Below are positions 44,950 to 55,942 of a DNA stretch of 64,000 bases, piece after piece. This DNA is from Planosporangium flavigriseum (GTDB taxonomy: Bacteria; Actinomycetota; Actinomycetes; Mycobacteriales; Micromonosporaceae): contig NZ_JAATVW010000019.1 of NCBI RefSeq assembly GCF_011947225.1, positions 1-64,000 on the forward strand, written 5' to 3'. Each line of letters begins with the position of its first letter. The first letter of the stretch is position 1. The position numbers and the translations under genes are program-made. The notes beneath the pieces were generated by a model that saw only the letters and a list, made by a program, of their open reading frames with translations, made no database searches and was not told the origin of the DNA.

Positions 44950-45657
44950 CCAGCGACCGAGGCGCACCGACAGCGCGGCGAGCGCGGCCACCCCGGCCGT
45001 CGACGTACGCAGCACCTCGGGGCCTAGCCGCACCGACTGGGCCCCCGCCGCCGAAAGCGTGGTCAGCTCGTCGGGGGCGATGCCGCCCTCCGGCCCCACG
45101 ACCAACGTGATCTCACCGGCGTCGGGCAGGTCGACCCGCGACAGCGGCACCGACGCCTCCTCGTGCAGCACCAGCAGCGGACCGGGCCGCCGGGCCAGCA
45201 CCGAGGTCGTCACCGGCTCTGTCACCTCCGGCATCCGCGGCCGGCGGGCCTGCTTAGCCGCCTCCCGGACGGTGGACCGCCAGCGATTCAGTGGCCGGTC
45301 GTCCTTCCACTTCGCGACCGACCGGGCGGCCACCCACGGGATGATCTCGTCCACGCCGACCTCGGTCATCGCCTGCACGGCCAGTTCGCCCCGGTCGCCC
45401 TTTGCGATGCCCTGCACCACGACGAGCCGGGGCGCCGGCGGTGGCACGTACCCGCGGTCAGTGATCGTCACGTCGAGCGTGCCGCGGCCGACGGCCGTGA
45501 CCACCGCGGTGGCCGTGCCGCCCCGGCCGTCGCCGAGCAGCAGCCCCTCCCCGACGCGTAGCCGTTGGACGGTCGCGGCGTGGTGGCCCTCCGGCCCATC
45601 CAGCCGGAACTCGTCACCCTCCGGCAGCGCGTCGACGAGGAAGAGCGGAAGGCTCAT
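44947..45657 (-). CDS. rsmE: 16S rRNA (uracil-1498-N3)-methyltransferase
   Basis: The 236-residue SPOUT methyltransferase has an N-terminal PUA-like domain ([20 protein letters not shown]) and the C-terminal trefoil-knot motifs [14 protein letters not shown] and [20 protein letters not shown]. It methylates U1498 of 16S rRNA. Its ATG overlaps the dnaJ stop (ATGA), so it belongs to the hrcA-dnaJ-rsmE transcript, as in mycobacteria. Confidence 0.95.
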   Translation of the reverse strand: MSLPLFLVDALPEGDEFRLDGPEGHHAATVQRLRVGEGLLLGDGRGGTATAVVTAVGRGTLDVTITDRGYVPPPAPRLVVVQGIAKGDRGELAVQAMTEVGVDEIIPWVAARSVAKWKDDRPLNRWRSTVREAAKQARRPRMPEVTEPVTTSVLARRPGPLLVLHEEASVPLSRVDLPDAGEITLVVGPEGGIAPDELTTLSAAGAQSVRLGPEVLRTSTAGVAALAALSVRLGRW

Positions 45658-46784
45658 GCATGCCCGTTGAACGCGTCCCGCATCCGGGAGAAGAAGCCGC
45701 CCTGCTTGGACAGTTCGGCGACCTCCTCGCCCCGGCTGCGGGCGAAGTCGCGCAGGATCTTCTCCTGCTCCGGGTCGAGCTTGGTCGGCGTCCGCACGTC
45801 GAGGTGCACGAACAGGTCGCCCCGGCCGGCGCCGCGCAGGTGCGGCACACCCTTGCCCCGGATCCGCAGCGTGGCACCGGGCTGGGTGCCGGCCTTGACG
45901 TCGACAGGCTCCTCGCCGTCCAGCGTCTTGATGGTCAGCCGGGTGCCGAGCGCCGCGGCGGTCATCGGCACGGTTACCCGGCAGTGCAGGTCGTCGCCCT
46001 TGCGCGAGTACACGTCGTGCGGGCGCTCGTGGATCTCGACGTACAGGTCACCGGGTGGGCCGCCCCCCGGGCCGACCTCGCCCTGCTGGGCCAGCCGGAT
46101 GCGCATGCCGTCCTCGACGCCGGCCGGGATCTTGACGGTCAGCGTGCGGCGGGTGCGGACCCGACCGTCGCCGCCACAGGTCTGGCACGGGTGCGGGATC
46201 GTCGTGCCGTAGCCCTGGCAGGCCGCGCACGGGCGGGCCGACACGACCTGGCCGAGGAAGGTGCGCTGCACCGACTGCACCTCGCCGCGACCACCGCAGA
46301 CGTCGCAGGTGGTGGGGTGGGTGCCGGCAGCCGTCCCAGCGCCCGAGCAGGTCGTGCACAGCACGGCGGTGTCTACCGTGATCGGCGTCTCCACGCCGAA
46401 CGCGGTCTCCTGTAGGTCAAGCTCCAGCCGCAGGATCGCGTCGGCGCCTGGCCGCACCCGTGGCCGCGGGCCACGAGCGGTCGCGTTGCCGAAGAACGCG
46501 TCCATGATGTCCTGGAACCCGACGAACGGGGAGCCCGCACCGGGTCCCGAAGCGCCACCACCTGGAGCCAGGGGATCCCCACCCAGGTCCACCATCTCCC
46601 GCTTGGCCGGGTCGGACAGCACCTCGTACGCGGCGTTGATGTCCTTGAACTTCTCCTGCGCCGCCGGGTCAGGGTTGACGTCAGGGTGGTACTCGCGCGC
46701 CAGCTTCCGGTAGGCGCGCTTTATCTCGTCGGCGGAGGCGTCCCGACGTACACCCAGGATCCCGTAGTAGTCCTTGTTGGCCAC
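45654..46784 (-). CDS. dnaJ: Chaperone DnaJ (type I)
   Basis: The 376-residue co-chaperone has a J domain ([20 protein letters not shown], with HPD in YHPDVNP) and a Gly-rich linker ([20 protein letters not shown]). Four CxxCxGxG zinc motifs follow ([32 protein letters not shown]), then the C-terminal substrate-binding domains. It stimulates DnaK ATPase. It lies 49 bases after hrcA, corresponding to M. tuberculosis dnaJ2, and is likely repressed with it through the CIRCE operator. Confidence 0.96.
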   Translation of the reverse strand: MANKDYYGILGVRRDASADEIKRAYRKLAREYHPDVNPDPAAQEKFKDINAAYEVLSDPAKREMVDLGGDPLAPGGGASGPGAGSPFVGFQDIMDAFFGNATARGPRPRVRPGADAILRLELDLQETAFGVETPITVDTAVLCTTCSGAGTAAGTHPTTCDVCGGRGEVQSVQRTFLGQVVSARPCAACQGYGTTIPHPCQTCGGDGRVRTRRTLTVKIPAGVEDGMRIRLAQQGEVGPGGGPPGDLYVEIHERPHDVYSRKGDDLHCRVTVPMTAAALGTRLTIKTLDGEEPVDVKAGTQPGATLRIRGKGVPHLRGAGRGDLFVHLDVRTPTKLDPEQEKILRDFARSRGEEVAELSKQGGFFSRMRDAFNGHA

Positions 46785-46833
46785 GTGCGTCCTTTTGCCC
46801 TCGCTCTATGCACCCTGTGAAACAGCTAGCTAA

Positions 46834-47853
46834 TCAGCCCTGCGCAAGCAGATCGCCTACGTAGCGTGCCACCGCACGTACGGCTGCGATCGTGCCGGGG
46901 TAGTCCATGCGCGTCGGCCCGAGCACTCCCATGCCGCCAACCACAATGGTGCCCGGCCCGTATCCGGTACTCACCACGGAGGTGGCCCGGAGGTCTTCAA
47001 TCTCGTTCTCATCCCCGATGAGCACCCGCATACTGCTCGGCTCGACCTCACCGAACAGCTTGAGTAGCACGACCTCCTCCTCGAGCGCCTCGAGGATGGG
47101 CCGCAGCGTGCCCTGGAAGTCCATCGGCCCGCGCGCCAGATTAGCGGTGCCGGCGAGCGCGATGCGCTCCTCCTTGCGCTCCACGAGCGTCTCCAGCAGC
47201 ACGGTGGACAGGGCCGTCATCGCTGGCCGCAGCGTCGGCGTCACCTCGTCCAGCAACGCCTCAACCAGCGGCGGGGTGTCGGTGAGCCGGCACCCGGCGA
47301 GCTTCTCGTTGATCTGACGACGCAGGTCTGCGACGTCGTCGGCGGGAAGCGTATCGGGCAACTCGACGAGGCGCTGGTCGACCCGCCCGGTGTCGGCAAT
47401 CATCACCAGCATGAGTCGGGTGGTCGACAGCGGCACCAGTTCGAGGTGGCGCACCCGCGAGCGCGACAGGCTCGGGTACTGAACGACCGCGACCTGGCGG
47501 GTGAGCTGGGCCAGCAGCCGAACAGTGCGATGCACCACGTCGTCGAGGTCGACCGCGCCGAGCATGAAGCGCTCAATGGCGCGGCGCTCGGCCTGCGACA
47601 TCGGTTTGACCCGGCTGAGCCGGTCGACGAACAGGCGGTATCCCCGGTCGGTGGGGACCCGGCCGGCACTGGTGTGCGGTTGCCGGATGTAGCCCTCCTC
47701 CTCGAGGACGGCCATGTCGTTGCGGACCGTGGCCGGAGACACCCGCAGGTGGTGCCGTTCCACGAGAGCCTTGCTACCCACCGGCTCCTGCGTCGCGACG
47801 TAGTCCTCGACGATGGCGCGCAGGACATCCAACTTACGATCGTCGAGAGCCAT
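46834..47853 (-). CDS. hrcA: Heat-inducible transcription repressor HrcA
   Basis: The 339-residue repressor has an N-terminal winged helix ([56 protein letters not shown]). The long regulatory domain ends [19 protein letters not shown]-like. ATG 47853 has GGAGG 7-11 bases upstream. An in-frame start at 47904 lies inside the CIRCE element and was rejected. HrcA folds with GroEL's help and represses CIRCE-bearing heat-shock genes, here its own operon. Confidence 0.95.
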   Translation of the reverse strand: MALDDRKLDVLRAIVEDYVATQEPVGSKALVERHHLRVSPATVRNDMAVLEEEGYIRQPHTSAGRVPTDRGYRLFVDRLSRVKPMSQAERRAIERFMLGAVDLDDVVHRTVRLLAQLTRQVAVVQYPSLSRSRVRHLELVPLSTTRLMLVMIADTGRVDQRLVELPDTLPADDVADLRRQINEKLAGCRLTDTPPLVEALLDEVTPTLRPAMTALSTVLLETLVERKEERIALAGTANLARGPMDFQGTLRPILEALEEEVVLLKLFGEVEPSSMRVLIGDENEIEDLRATSVVSTGYGPGTIVVGGMGVLGPTRMDYPGTIAAVRAVARYVGDLLAQG

Positions 47854-47897
47854 GGCTGCACCTCCCGTCGGGCTCGTGGCCGTCCCCGACGGGCCGG

Positions 47898-47924
47898 CTG
47901 GCACTCCGCATGAGTGAGTGCCAG
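47898..47924 (-). promoter_or_regulatory. CIRCE operator of hrcA-dnaJ-rsmE
   Basis: CTGGCACTC-N9-GAGTGCCAG is a perfect 9-9-9 inverted repeat, with the N9 spacing and the core GCACTC/GAGTGC of the consensus TTAGCACTC-N9-GAGTGCTAA. It lies 45 bases upstream of the hrcA ATG. Confidence 0.93.
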
Positions 47925-48088
47925 TCTAGCGCCGCGAATGACGCGGATGCGATGCTTCTTTTGTCCTATTACGCCACATATAGCGCGCTTCATCGTCGAC
48001 CGACCGGCCGACGGCGGGGACCCGGACGTCCACCCGAACCCCCCGAAACCGTTGGCAAGGCATCTTCAGCGGTCCTAGCGTGGTGAAG

Positions 48089-48529
48089 ATGACGGAACCA
48101 CCCCGCCCACCCGGGGACGGTACCGCCGGCGGCTACCCACCCGGGGCGGCAACGCCGCCAACCGTCAGCGACGACGACCGTACCTGGGCGATGATCGCCC
48201 ACTTCGGCGGCGCGATCGCCATGCTCGTCACCGGCGGCACTCTCGGCTGGGTTCCGCCACTGATCGCGTACCTGGTCAAGGGCCACCAGTCGCCGACCGT
48301 CCGCGCGCACTCCGTCAACGCGCTGAACTTTCAGTTGTTCTGGTCGACCATCAGCATCGCCGGCTACGTGCTCGGAATCTGCGGATCGTTTTTCATCGTC
48401 GGCTTGATTTTCTTCCTACTGCCCCTCGCCGCGACCCTCATCGGCTTCATCTGCGGGATCATTGCGGGCATCAAGGCCGCCGAGGGCGAGCTCTATCGGT
48501 ATCCGGCCGCGCCCGAGATCCTAAGGTAG
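48089..48529 (+). CDS. DUF4870-family membrane protein, paralogue 1
   Basis: The 146-residue protein has a Pro/Gly-rich N-terminus (MTEPPRPPGDGTAGGYPPGA). The DUF4870 block follows: WAMIAHFGGAIAMLVTGGTL, WVPPLIAYLVKGHQSPTVRA, HSVNALNFQLFWS, and two further spans ending YRYPAAPEILR. Three to four membrane segments are evident. Function is unknown. It is tandem with a close paralogue and divergent from hrcA. Confidence 0.82.
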   Translation: MTEPPRPPGDGTAGGYPPGAATPPTVSDDDRTWAMIAHFGGAIAMLVTGGTLGWVPPLIAYLVKGHQSPTVRAHSVNALNFQLFWSTISIAGYVLGICGSFFIVGLIFFLLPLAATLIGFICGIIAGIKAAEGELYRYPAAPEILR

Positions 48530-48663
48530 GAGGCGGCTATCTCCGTTTGATCGGAAATAGCCTGCCGCCAATAGCTGACCAGCGTCCGGCCCGGCCCGCT
48601 TTTCCCGATGAGTTCGTGGCGCGTCGATACCGCGGGTTGGCCGATGGCCCTACCGTGACGGGC

Positions 48664-49215
48664 ATGACAGAACCGCCTCGCCCTCCCGGGGACAGTACCG
48701 GCGGCGCTCCGCCGCCGGACCCCACCACCCCGCAACCACCACCGTCGGGCGGCTACGCGCCACCGCCCCCGCCGCCGCCGGGCGGCTACGCGCCACCGCC
48801 ACCGTCCGGGGCCTACCCGCCCGGTCCGGGATTCGCCCCACCGGGTTACGCCAGCAGCGACGACAAGACCTGGGCACTGATCGCACACTTCGGCGGCGCA
48901 CTCGGCATGTTCATCAGCGGCGGAGTGCTGGGCTTTGTCGCTCCGCTGATCGCGTACCTGGTGAAGGGACAGCAGTCGCCGACCGCCCGGTCGCACCCGG
49001 TGGCCGCACTCAACTTCCAGCTCACCTGGTCGATCATCAGCGTCGTCGGCTACGTCCTCGGAGCCTGCGGATCACTCGTCATCGTCGGCGCGGTGTTCTT
49101 CCTCGTGCCGCTCGCCGCAACGGTCCTCGGCGTCGTCTTCGGGATCATTGCCGGCGTCAAGGCAAACGACGGCCAGCCGTACCGGTACCCGATGTCGATC
49201 AACATGATCAAGTAG
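48664..49215 (+). CDS. DUF4870-family membrane protein, paralogue 2
   Basis: The 183-residue paralogue has a longer proline repeat N-terminus with two GGYAPPPP-type units and SGAYPPGPGFAPPGYAS. The same DUF4870 core follows (WALIAHFGGALGMFISGGVL, APLIAYLVKGQQSPTARSHP, VAALNFQLTWSIISVVGYVL). ATG 48664 starts MTEPPRPPGD as in paralogue 1. The duplication and different linker lengths suggest expansion of a surface-exposed or cytoplasmic tail. It ends 3 bases before palindrome copy 3. Confidence 0.82.
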   Translation: MTEPPRPPGDSTGGAPPPDPTTPQPPPSGGYAPPPPPPPGGYAPPPPSGAYPPGPGFAPPGYASSDDKTWALIAHFGGALGMFISGGVLGFVAPLIAYLVKGQQSPTARSHPVAALNFQLTWSIISVVGYVLGACGSLVIVGAVFFLVPLAATVLGVVFGIIAGVKANDGQPYRYPMSINMIK

Positions 49216-49218
49216 CAA

Positions 49219-49263
49219 ATCTTGGGGGGTTTGACACCGGATCCGGTGTCAAACCCCCCAGAT
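49219..49263. terminator. ATCTTGG-family palindrome, copy 3
   Basis: The left arm (49219-49241, starting ATCTTGGGGGG) pairs with the right arm (49242-49263) with a single one-base bulge. The centre TGACACCGGATCCGGTGTCA is identical to that of copy 2. It sits between the convergent DUF4870 and hemW genes. Confidence 0.85.
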
Positions 49264-49267
49264 CCAA

Positions 49268-50476
49268 CTATGTCAACAAATCACGGACCACGGCGTCGGC
49301 GAGCAGCCGGCCCCGCAGGGTGAGCACCGCTCGGCCCTCCGCGTACGACCCCGCGTCCAGCAGGCCCTCGTCGACCGCCCGCCGCGCCGCCGACCGGCCC
49401 GCGTCGTGCAGCGTCGACAGCGGTAGCCCCGACGACAGCCGCAGGCGCAGCATGACGTCCTCGGTGTGGCGCTCATCCGGCGTCAGCAGTTCCCGCGCCA
49501 GAGCCGGGGACTCGCCCTTGCCGAGGCGCCCCGCGTACGCCGCCGGGTGCTTCACGTTCCACCAGCGCACCCCACCGACGTGGCTGTGCGCGCCGGGGCC
49601 GAGCCCCCACCAGTCGCCGCCGGTCCAGTACAGCAGGTTGTGCCGGCACCGCGCGGCCTCGTCCCGGGCCCAGTTCGACACCTCGTACCAGCCAAAACCA
49701 GCCGCAGTCAGCCTCGCCTCGGCGGCCAGGTACCGGTCAGCGGCGACGTCGTCGTCCGGGTACGGCAGTTCGCCGCGGCGCATCCGGGCGGCCATCCGGG
49801 TACCGTCCTCCACGATCAGGGCGTACGCGCTGACATGGTCGACCCCGGCGTCCACGACCGCGGCCAGCGACGCGTCGAAGTCGTCGGCCGACTCGCCCGG
49901 CGTGCCGTAGATCAGGTCCAGGTTGACGTGGTCGAAGCCGGCGGCGCGGGCCTCCGCCGCCGCGGCCACCGCGAGGCCGGGCGTGTGCCTGCGGTCGAGT
50001 ACGCGCAGAACGTTCTCCGCCGCCGACTGCATCCCCAGCGAGATCCGGTTGTAGCCGGCCGCGCGAAGGGCCCGCAGGGACACCGGGTCGACCGACTCCG
50101 GGTTGGCCTCGGTCGTGACCTCCGCGTCGCTGGCCAGCCCCCACGTCTTGTCGATCGCCTCGAGGATGCGGCCGAGGTCACCCGGGTCCAGCAGGGTGGG
50201 GGTACCGCCGCCGACGAACACGGTGTCGACGGTCCGTGGCTCGCCCAGAACGCGTTCGGCGAGCGCCAACTCGGCGAGGACCGCGTCGACGTATCCGTCG
50301 CGGACCACGCCCTCACCCGGGGCGTACGTGTTGAAGTCGCAGTAGCCGCAGCGGCTGGCGCAGAACGGTACGTGCAGGTACACGCCGAAGCCGACGCTGC
50401 TGCGGGCGGCGAGTGCGGAGGCCGGCAACGAACCATCAACCGGCACCGGCTCGCCTTCTGGAAGTACACCGGGCAT
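49268..50476 (-). CDS. hemW: Radical-SAM heme chaperone HemW (HemN-like)
   Basis: The 402-residue protein has the radical-SAM cluster motif C-x3-C-x2-C in YLHVPFCASRCGYCDFNTY (about 34-52). The GGGTP motif (VFVGGGTPTLL) and the family continuation RISLGMQSAAENVLRVLDRR are also present. The N-terminal Cys that distinguishes oxygen-independent coproporphyrinogen oxidase is not present before the cluster, which fits HemW, a heme chaperone, rather than HemN. It is divergent from the enoyl-CoA hydratase. Confidence 0.9.
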   Translation of the reverse strand: MPGVLPEGEPVPVDGSLPASALAARSSVGFGVYLHVPFCASRCGYCDFNTYAPGEGVVRDGYVDAVLAELALAERVLGEPRTVDTVFVGGGTPTLLDPGDLGRILEAIDKTWGLASDAEVTTEANPESVDPVSLRALRAAGYNRISLGMQSAAENVLRVLDRRHTPGLAVAAAAEARAAGFDHVNLDLIYGTPGESADDFDASLAAVVDAGVDHVSAYALIVEDGTRMAARMRRGELPYPDDDVAADRYLAAEARLTAAGFGWYEVSNWARDEAARCRHNLLYWTGGDWWGLGPGAHSHVGGVRWWNVKHPAAYAGRLGKGESPALARELLTPDERHTEDVMLRLRLSSGLPLSTLHDAGRSAARRAVDEGLLDAGSYAEGRAVLTLRGRLLADAVVRDLLT

Positions 50477-50494
50477 GCCGTCTAGTGTGCCCGC

Positions 50495-51268
50495 ATGCCT
50501 GAGCTAGTCCGATCGCAGAAGGCCCACGGGATCGCCACGATCACCCTCGACAGCCCTGACAATCGCAATGCTCTCTCCTCCGCCCTGATCGAGCAGTTAC
50601 TGGCGGCCCTGGGAGCCGCCGAGGACGACGCCGAGGTCCGCGCCATCGTGCTCAGCCACACCGGCCGGGTCTTCTGTTCCGGCGCCGACCTGAAGGAGAC
50701 CGCCGCGGCGCTCGCCAATGGCGCCACTACTCCGCCGGCCGGACGGCTGGGCGAGGCGCTCGCCGCGATCTGGAACAGCGGCAAGCCGGTGGTGGCCCGG
50801 GTGGCCGGGCCGGCGCGGGCGGGGGGCCTGGGACTGATCGCGGCCGCCGACATCGCGCTCTGCGCCGCCGACGCCACCTTCGCGTTCTCCGAGGTTCGCA
50901 TCGGCGTGATCCCGGCCGTGATCTCGGCGACCGTGCTCCCCCGCCTGGCCCCGCGGGCGGCCGCCGAGCTGTACCTGACCGGGGAGACGTTCGACGGCCC
51001 GCGGGCCGCCGAGATCGGCCTGGTCACCGCCGCAGTGCCGGCCGACGACCTGGACGCCGCCGTGACGCGGTACACCGACGCACTGGTACGCGGCGCGCCG
51101 GGGGCCCTCGCCGGCGCGAAGCAACTCCTGCGCCGAGGCTGCGACATCGGCGCCGAGATCGAGGCCCTCACCGCGTTGTCGATCCGCTACTTCGGGTCAC
51201 CCGAAGGGCTGGAGGGGGTACGCGCATTCCGTGAGAAGCGCGATGCGAATTGGGTACCTCAGGGCTGA
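50495..51268 (+). CDS. Enoyl-CoA hydratase/isomerase family protein
   Basis: The 257-residue crotonase-fold protein has GIATITLDSPDNRNALSSAL, the first oxyanion segment CSGADLKETAA and the second VAGPARAGGLGLIAAADIAL. The catalytic region reads FAFSEVRIGVIPAVISATVL, in which one of the two glutamates (Glu in SEVRIG) is retained. It is typical of hydratases in acyl-CoA catabolism. No pathway neighbours are present, so the substrate is unknown. Confidence 0.88.
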   Translation: MPELVRSQKAHGIATITLDSPDNRNALSSALIEQLLAALGAAEDDAEVRAIVLSHTGRVFCSGADLKETAAALANGATTPPAGRLGEALAAIWNSGKPVVARVAGPARAGGLGLIAAADIALCAADATFAFSEVRIGVIPAVISATVLPRLAPRAAAELYLTGETFDGPRAAEIGLVTAAVPADDLDAAVTRYTDALVRGAPGALAGAKQLLRRGCDIGAEIEALTALSIRYFGSPEGLEGVRAFREKRDANWVPQG

Positions 51269-51350
51269 CAGTAGCTTCTGAGCGCCAAACCGTTCATGGG
51301 CAGTTTGCGGCGCGTCGTACCCTGGTGTCGTCAATTCGGTGGGGGTAACC

Positions 51351-52223
51351 GTGCGTATTCGGACCGCTCTGGCCACCGTGATGGTGCTCGTGATTGCCGT
51401 CACGGTAGGTGCTGTGCTGGTCGTCGACCGGGTCGGTAAGCAACTGAGGCTCCGGCTACCCAGCGCCCGGGCGTGCGTCGTCGACGGAGGCAGTGGCGGC
51501 GAGATCCTGCTCGACGCCGATCAGATGGCGAACGCCGCGACCATCTCGGCGATCGGCCTGAGCATGCGCCTGCCGCAGCGCGGGATCACCGTCGCCCTCG
51601 CCACCGCGTGGCAGGAGTCGAAGCTGCGCAATCTCAGCGGCGGCGACCGCGACTCCATCGGCCTGTTCCAGCAACGGCCGAGCCAGGGCTGGGGCACCCC
51701 GGCGCAGATCAGCGACCCCCGGTACGCCACCCGCACGTTCTACAAGGCACTGGTCAAGGTCAAGGGCTGGGAGAACATGCGCGTGACGGACGCGGCCCAG
51801 ACCGTCCAGCGCAGCGCCCACCCGGAGTTGTACGAGCAGTGGGCCGCCAAGGCCGAGTCGCTCGCCAAGGCGTTCACCGGGGAGGCGGTCGGCGCGGTGT
51901 CCTGCCGGTTGTCCGCCGAGCCCGCCACCCGCGGACCGGCGGCAGCCGACGAACTCGCCGCCGAGGTGCGGCTGGACTGGGGCGACCGGATCACCGCGGC
52001 GGTCACCCCGAGCGACCCGCCGAGCCTGGCGCTGCCGGTCAAGGACGTGCGCGCCGGTTGGCAGTACGCGCACTGGCTCGTCGCGTACGCCAAGGATCGC
52101 GGGATCAAGCGGGTGCGCTTCACCGACCGGGAGTGGACGGCGAAGGACGGCGCCTGGTCGAAGGTCACCGTGAACCCCGTCGACAGCGGCCAGGTGCTCG
52201 CCGAGGTGTACGGAGCGGCCTAG
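51351..52223 (+). CDS. Secreted/anchored lysozyme-like protein
   Basis: The 290-residue protein from GTG 51351 has an N-terminal membrane segment (TALATVMVLVIAVTVGAVLV). The central stretch GITVALATAWQESKLRNLSG followed by DRDSIGLFQQRPSQGWGT resembles lysozyme/transglycosylase-fold proteins, with the Glu in QESKL as the candidate catalytic acid. Close relatives in Actinobacteria are usually annotated hypothetical. The C-terminal ~90 residues (WQYAHWLVAYAKDRGIKRVR) form a separate alpha/beta module. Peptidoglycan hydrolysis is inference. Confidence 0.7.
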   Translation: MRIRTALATVMVLVIAVTVGAVLVVDRVGKQLRLRLPSARACVVDGGSGGEILLDADQMANAATISAIGLSMRLPQRGITVALATAWQESKLRNLSGGDRDSIGLFQQRPSQGWGTPAQISDPRYATRTFYKALVKVKGWENMRVTDAAQTVQRSAHPELYEQWAAKAESLAKAFTGEAVGAVSCRLSAEPATRGPAAADELAAEVRLDWGDRITAAVTPSDPPSLALPVKDVRAGWQYAHWLVAYAKDRGIKRVRFTDREWTAKDGAWSKVTVNPVDSGQVLAEVYGAA

Positions 52224-52233
52224 GGTCCGCGGT

Positions 52234-52274
52234 CACGACGAAGCCCCCGGTCGGCGACCGGGGGCTTCGTCGTG
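52234..52274. terminator. Strong bidirectional terminator
   Basis: CACGACGAAGCCCCCGGTC (52234-52252) and its perfect complement (52256-52274) form a 19-bp stem with a 3-base loop. It lies between the convergent lysozyme-like gene and the GlsB gene. Confidence 0.85.
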
Positions 52275-52292
52275 GCTGTACGGGGTGAAGCG

Positions 52293-52568
52293 TTAGACGG
52301 TGGTGCGGCGACGGCCACCGATACCCACGACCAGGGCCACGCCGGCAGCGGCGAGGGCCACCTGGATGAGTAGCTCGATCCAGTCGACGCCCCTGGTGGT
52401 GGCGACGCCGAGCGCCCGAGCGATCGCGGTACCGATGAGTGCGGCAACCACGCCGATGACCATGGTCAGCCAGACCGGAATGTTCTGACGACCGGGTACG
52501 ACGAGCCGACCGAGTGCACCGATGATCAGGCCGACGATAATGGCGGTGATGATGCCGGTGATAGTCAC
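52293..52568 (-). CDS. GlsB/YeaQ/YmgE-family membrane protein
   Basis: The 91-residue protein from GTG 52568 (GGAGGG 5-10 bases upstream) has three membrane spans. The family glycine patterns are VTITGIITAIIVGLIIGALG, RLVVPGRQNIPVWLTMVIGV and an Ala/Val-rich last span, and it ends GIGGRRRTTV. These transglycosylase-associated small proteins are often stress-induced. Function is not established. Confidence 0.88.
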   Translation of the reverse strand: MTITGIITAIIVGLIIGALGRLVVPGRQNIPVWLTMVIGVVAALIGTAIARALGVATTRGVDWIELLIQVALAAAGVALVVGIGGRRRTTV

Positions 52569-52662
52569 GGTTTCCCTCCTTGACCGGGGGGTCTCGTTTC
52601 GCTGAGGCACTTGGAAAGCCCCGGCTCCCTGTTGCGCATGTAATGCCCCGGCGTCAGGAGGA

Positions 52663-53159
52663 TCAAACTCCCGGAGAAAGAGAAATCGACGCCGCTCGCA
52701 CCGCTTGGTCCATTGACTCGAATGCCAACCTCGGCGGGTCGCACAATGGCAACCATGTGTACTCGGACGACTCAAGCGGGTTGAGGCGGATCTTTTCGTC
52801 ACGTAGCCGCGCGAGCCAGAAACAGTCGAGTACCGGCAAGATCTCGTTTTGGTACTCGTATCGAGTCAGGTACATGCCGAGGAAGGCTCCGAGCTCGACG
52901 TCGACGCCCAGCTCCTCCCTCGCCTCCCGCACCGCCGTGTCGGCCGGGTGCTCCCAGCCGTCGCAGAAGCCACCGGGCAGCTCCCACTCCCCGGCCTTCG
53001 GCTCGGACGCCCGGCGTAGCGCGAGGAACAGGTCGCCGGAGACCACGAGCACCCCGCCACTCGGCTTGGGGTTGACATACAGCTCATAGCCGCACCCGCC
53101 GCACCTGGTCGGTGGCGCGGCGGGCAGCGGGCCGGCGCAGCGCGGGCAGAAGCGGGTGG

Positions 53160-53163
<4 letters not shown>
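52663..53163 (-). CDS. Zinc-ribbon NUDIX hydrolase with apparent ATA start
   Basis: The NUDIX box is [23 protein letters not shown] (G-x5-E-x7-REVxEExG-like). Upstream of the first GTG (53052) the frame stays open and encodes a perfect zinc ribbon, [13 protein letters not shown] then [20 protein letters not shown], as in relatives that begin M(A/S)xRFCPRC. The only codon at the expected start is ATA (53161-53163), directly after the lepA stop, with GGGAG 7 bases upstream inside lepA. The 166-residue product would hydrolyse nucleoside diphosphates linked to another moiety. A GTG 53052 start would lose the ribbon. Confidence 0.75.
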
Positions 53164-55028
<1,865 letters not shown>

Positions 55029-55145
55029 TGTCGTCCGTTCGTGGGTAGTCGGGCGCTTACATCGTCGACCGACTCCTCAAGCGCGAAAGGCGTCGGCCGT
55101 ACTCCATCGTCCCACGCCACCGGCACCGGCCGGCATCACCGGCTC

Positions 55146-55667
55146 CTACAACAGGGCACCTTCGTCGTGCAACCAGTCAACGAAGCCGAGCGCCACCGCC
55201 GCGGCGCAGTCCACCAGCTCGACAAGGAGAGTGTCGTGCGCCCCGGAGCCGAGCGGCACCTGCATCTCGGCGTAGATCGGCAGCTGCCCCCGGTCGGTCG
55301 GGTCCCCGACGTAGGCCTTGCAGAACCGGCGGGTGTGATTCCACTCGTTGACCACTCGGTAGGACCGGTCGGCCCAGTCCGGCGGGACGGTCATGTGCGG
55401 CCGCGCCCGGATGACCAGGATCTCGTCGTCCGGCCCTTCGAGGGCAAACAGCACCGCGTGCCGCTCCCAGAGGGCGATGAGCGTTCCGCCACCGTCGGTG
55501 AGGTAACGAATATCCAGCTTGTCAAGTGCTGCAGCGACGCGCGCCAACGTCACCGTCGCCACGGTCGCGGCCCGGTCGGCCGTGGCCGTGTTGCCAGCGG
55601 TTCCGGCGTCAGCCGAATCTTCTGTCCGCGTGTCGGTCTGCCCAGCACGCTTCTGCCACCACGGCAT
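55146..55667 (-). CDS. YbjN-domain protein
   Basis: The 173-residue product from ATG 55667 (MPWWQKRAGQTD) has a YbjN/type III chaperone-like domain: LDKLDIRYLTDGGGTLIALW, EILVIRARPHMTVPPDWADR, RVVNEWNHTRRFCKAYVGDP. Actinobacterial YbjN proteins are of unknown function. Upstream, 55668-55942 is relatively AT-rich and contains no supported gene. Confidence 0.78.
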   Translation of the reverse strand: MPWWQKRAGQTDTRTEDSADAGTAGNTATADRAATVATVTLARVAAALDKLDIRYLTDGGGTLIALWERHAVLFALEGPDDEILVIRARPHMTVPPDWADRSYRVVNEWNHTRRFCKAYVGDPTDRGQLPIYAEMQVPLGSGAHDTLLVELVDCAAAVALGFVDWLHDEGALL

Positions 55668-55942
55668 AGATCCGTGCTCCCTGCTCCCCGTGCGCCTCGC
55701 TCCGCTCCCCTGCGAACCCACCACGGCTTTTGTCAACACCCTCAACAGTGGTGGACCCGAGCCAACAAGTTACCCGTTCGGACGAGTTTCGGCAGCCCCG
55801 AACTGCGCCCGCGCCGATGATCGGACAGACAGACCATCATCCCTTTGGATTTACCAATTTGTTCAACGGGCTACAAGACACTCTTCCGCCGTTTGGGTAC
55901 CCAGCGCTTATTGAAATCCATCGTCACGCCGGCGCGGCGAAT

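Noticed and set aside
44820-45110. A longer rightward gene continuing from the SDR fragment
   Set aside because: After 22 codons the frame is antisense to rsmE and loses all SDR similarity.
47854-47904. A longer HrcA starting at 47904
   Set aside because: That start lies inside the CIRCE operator, and a good GGAGG site precedes ATG 47853.
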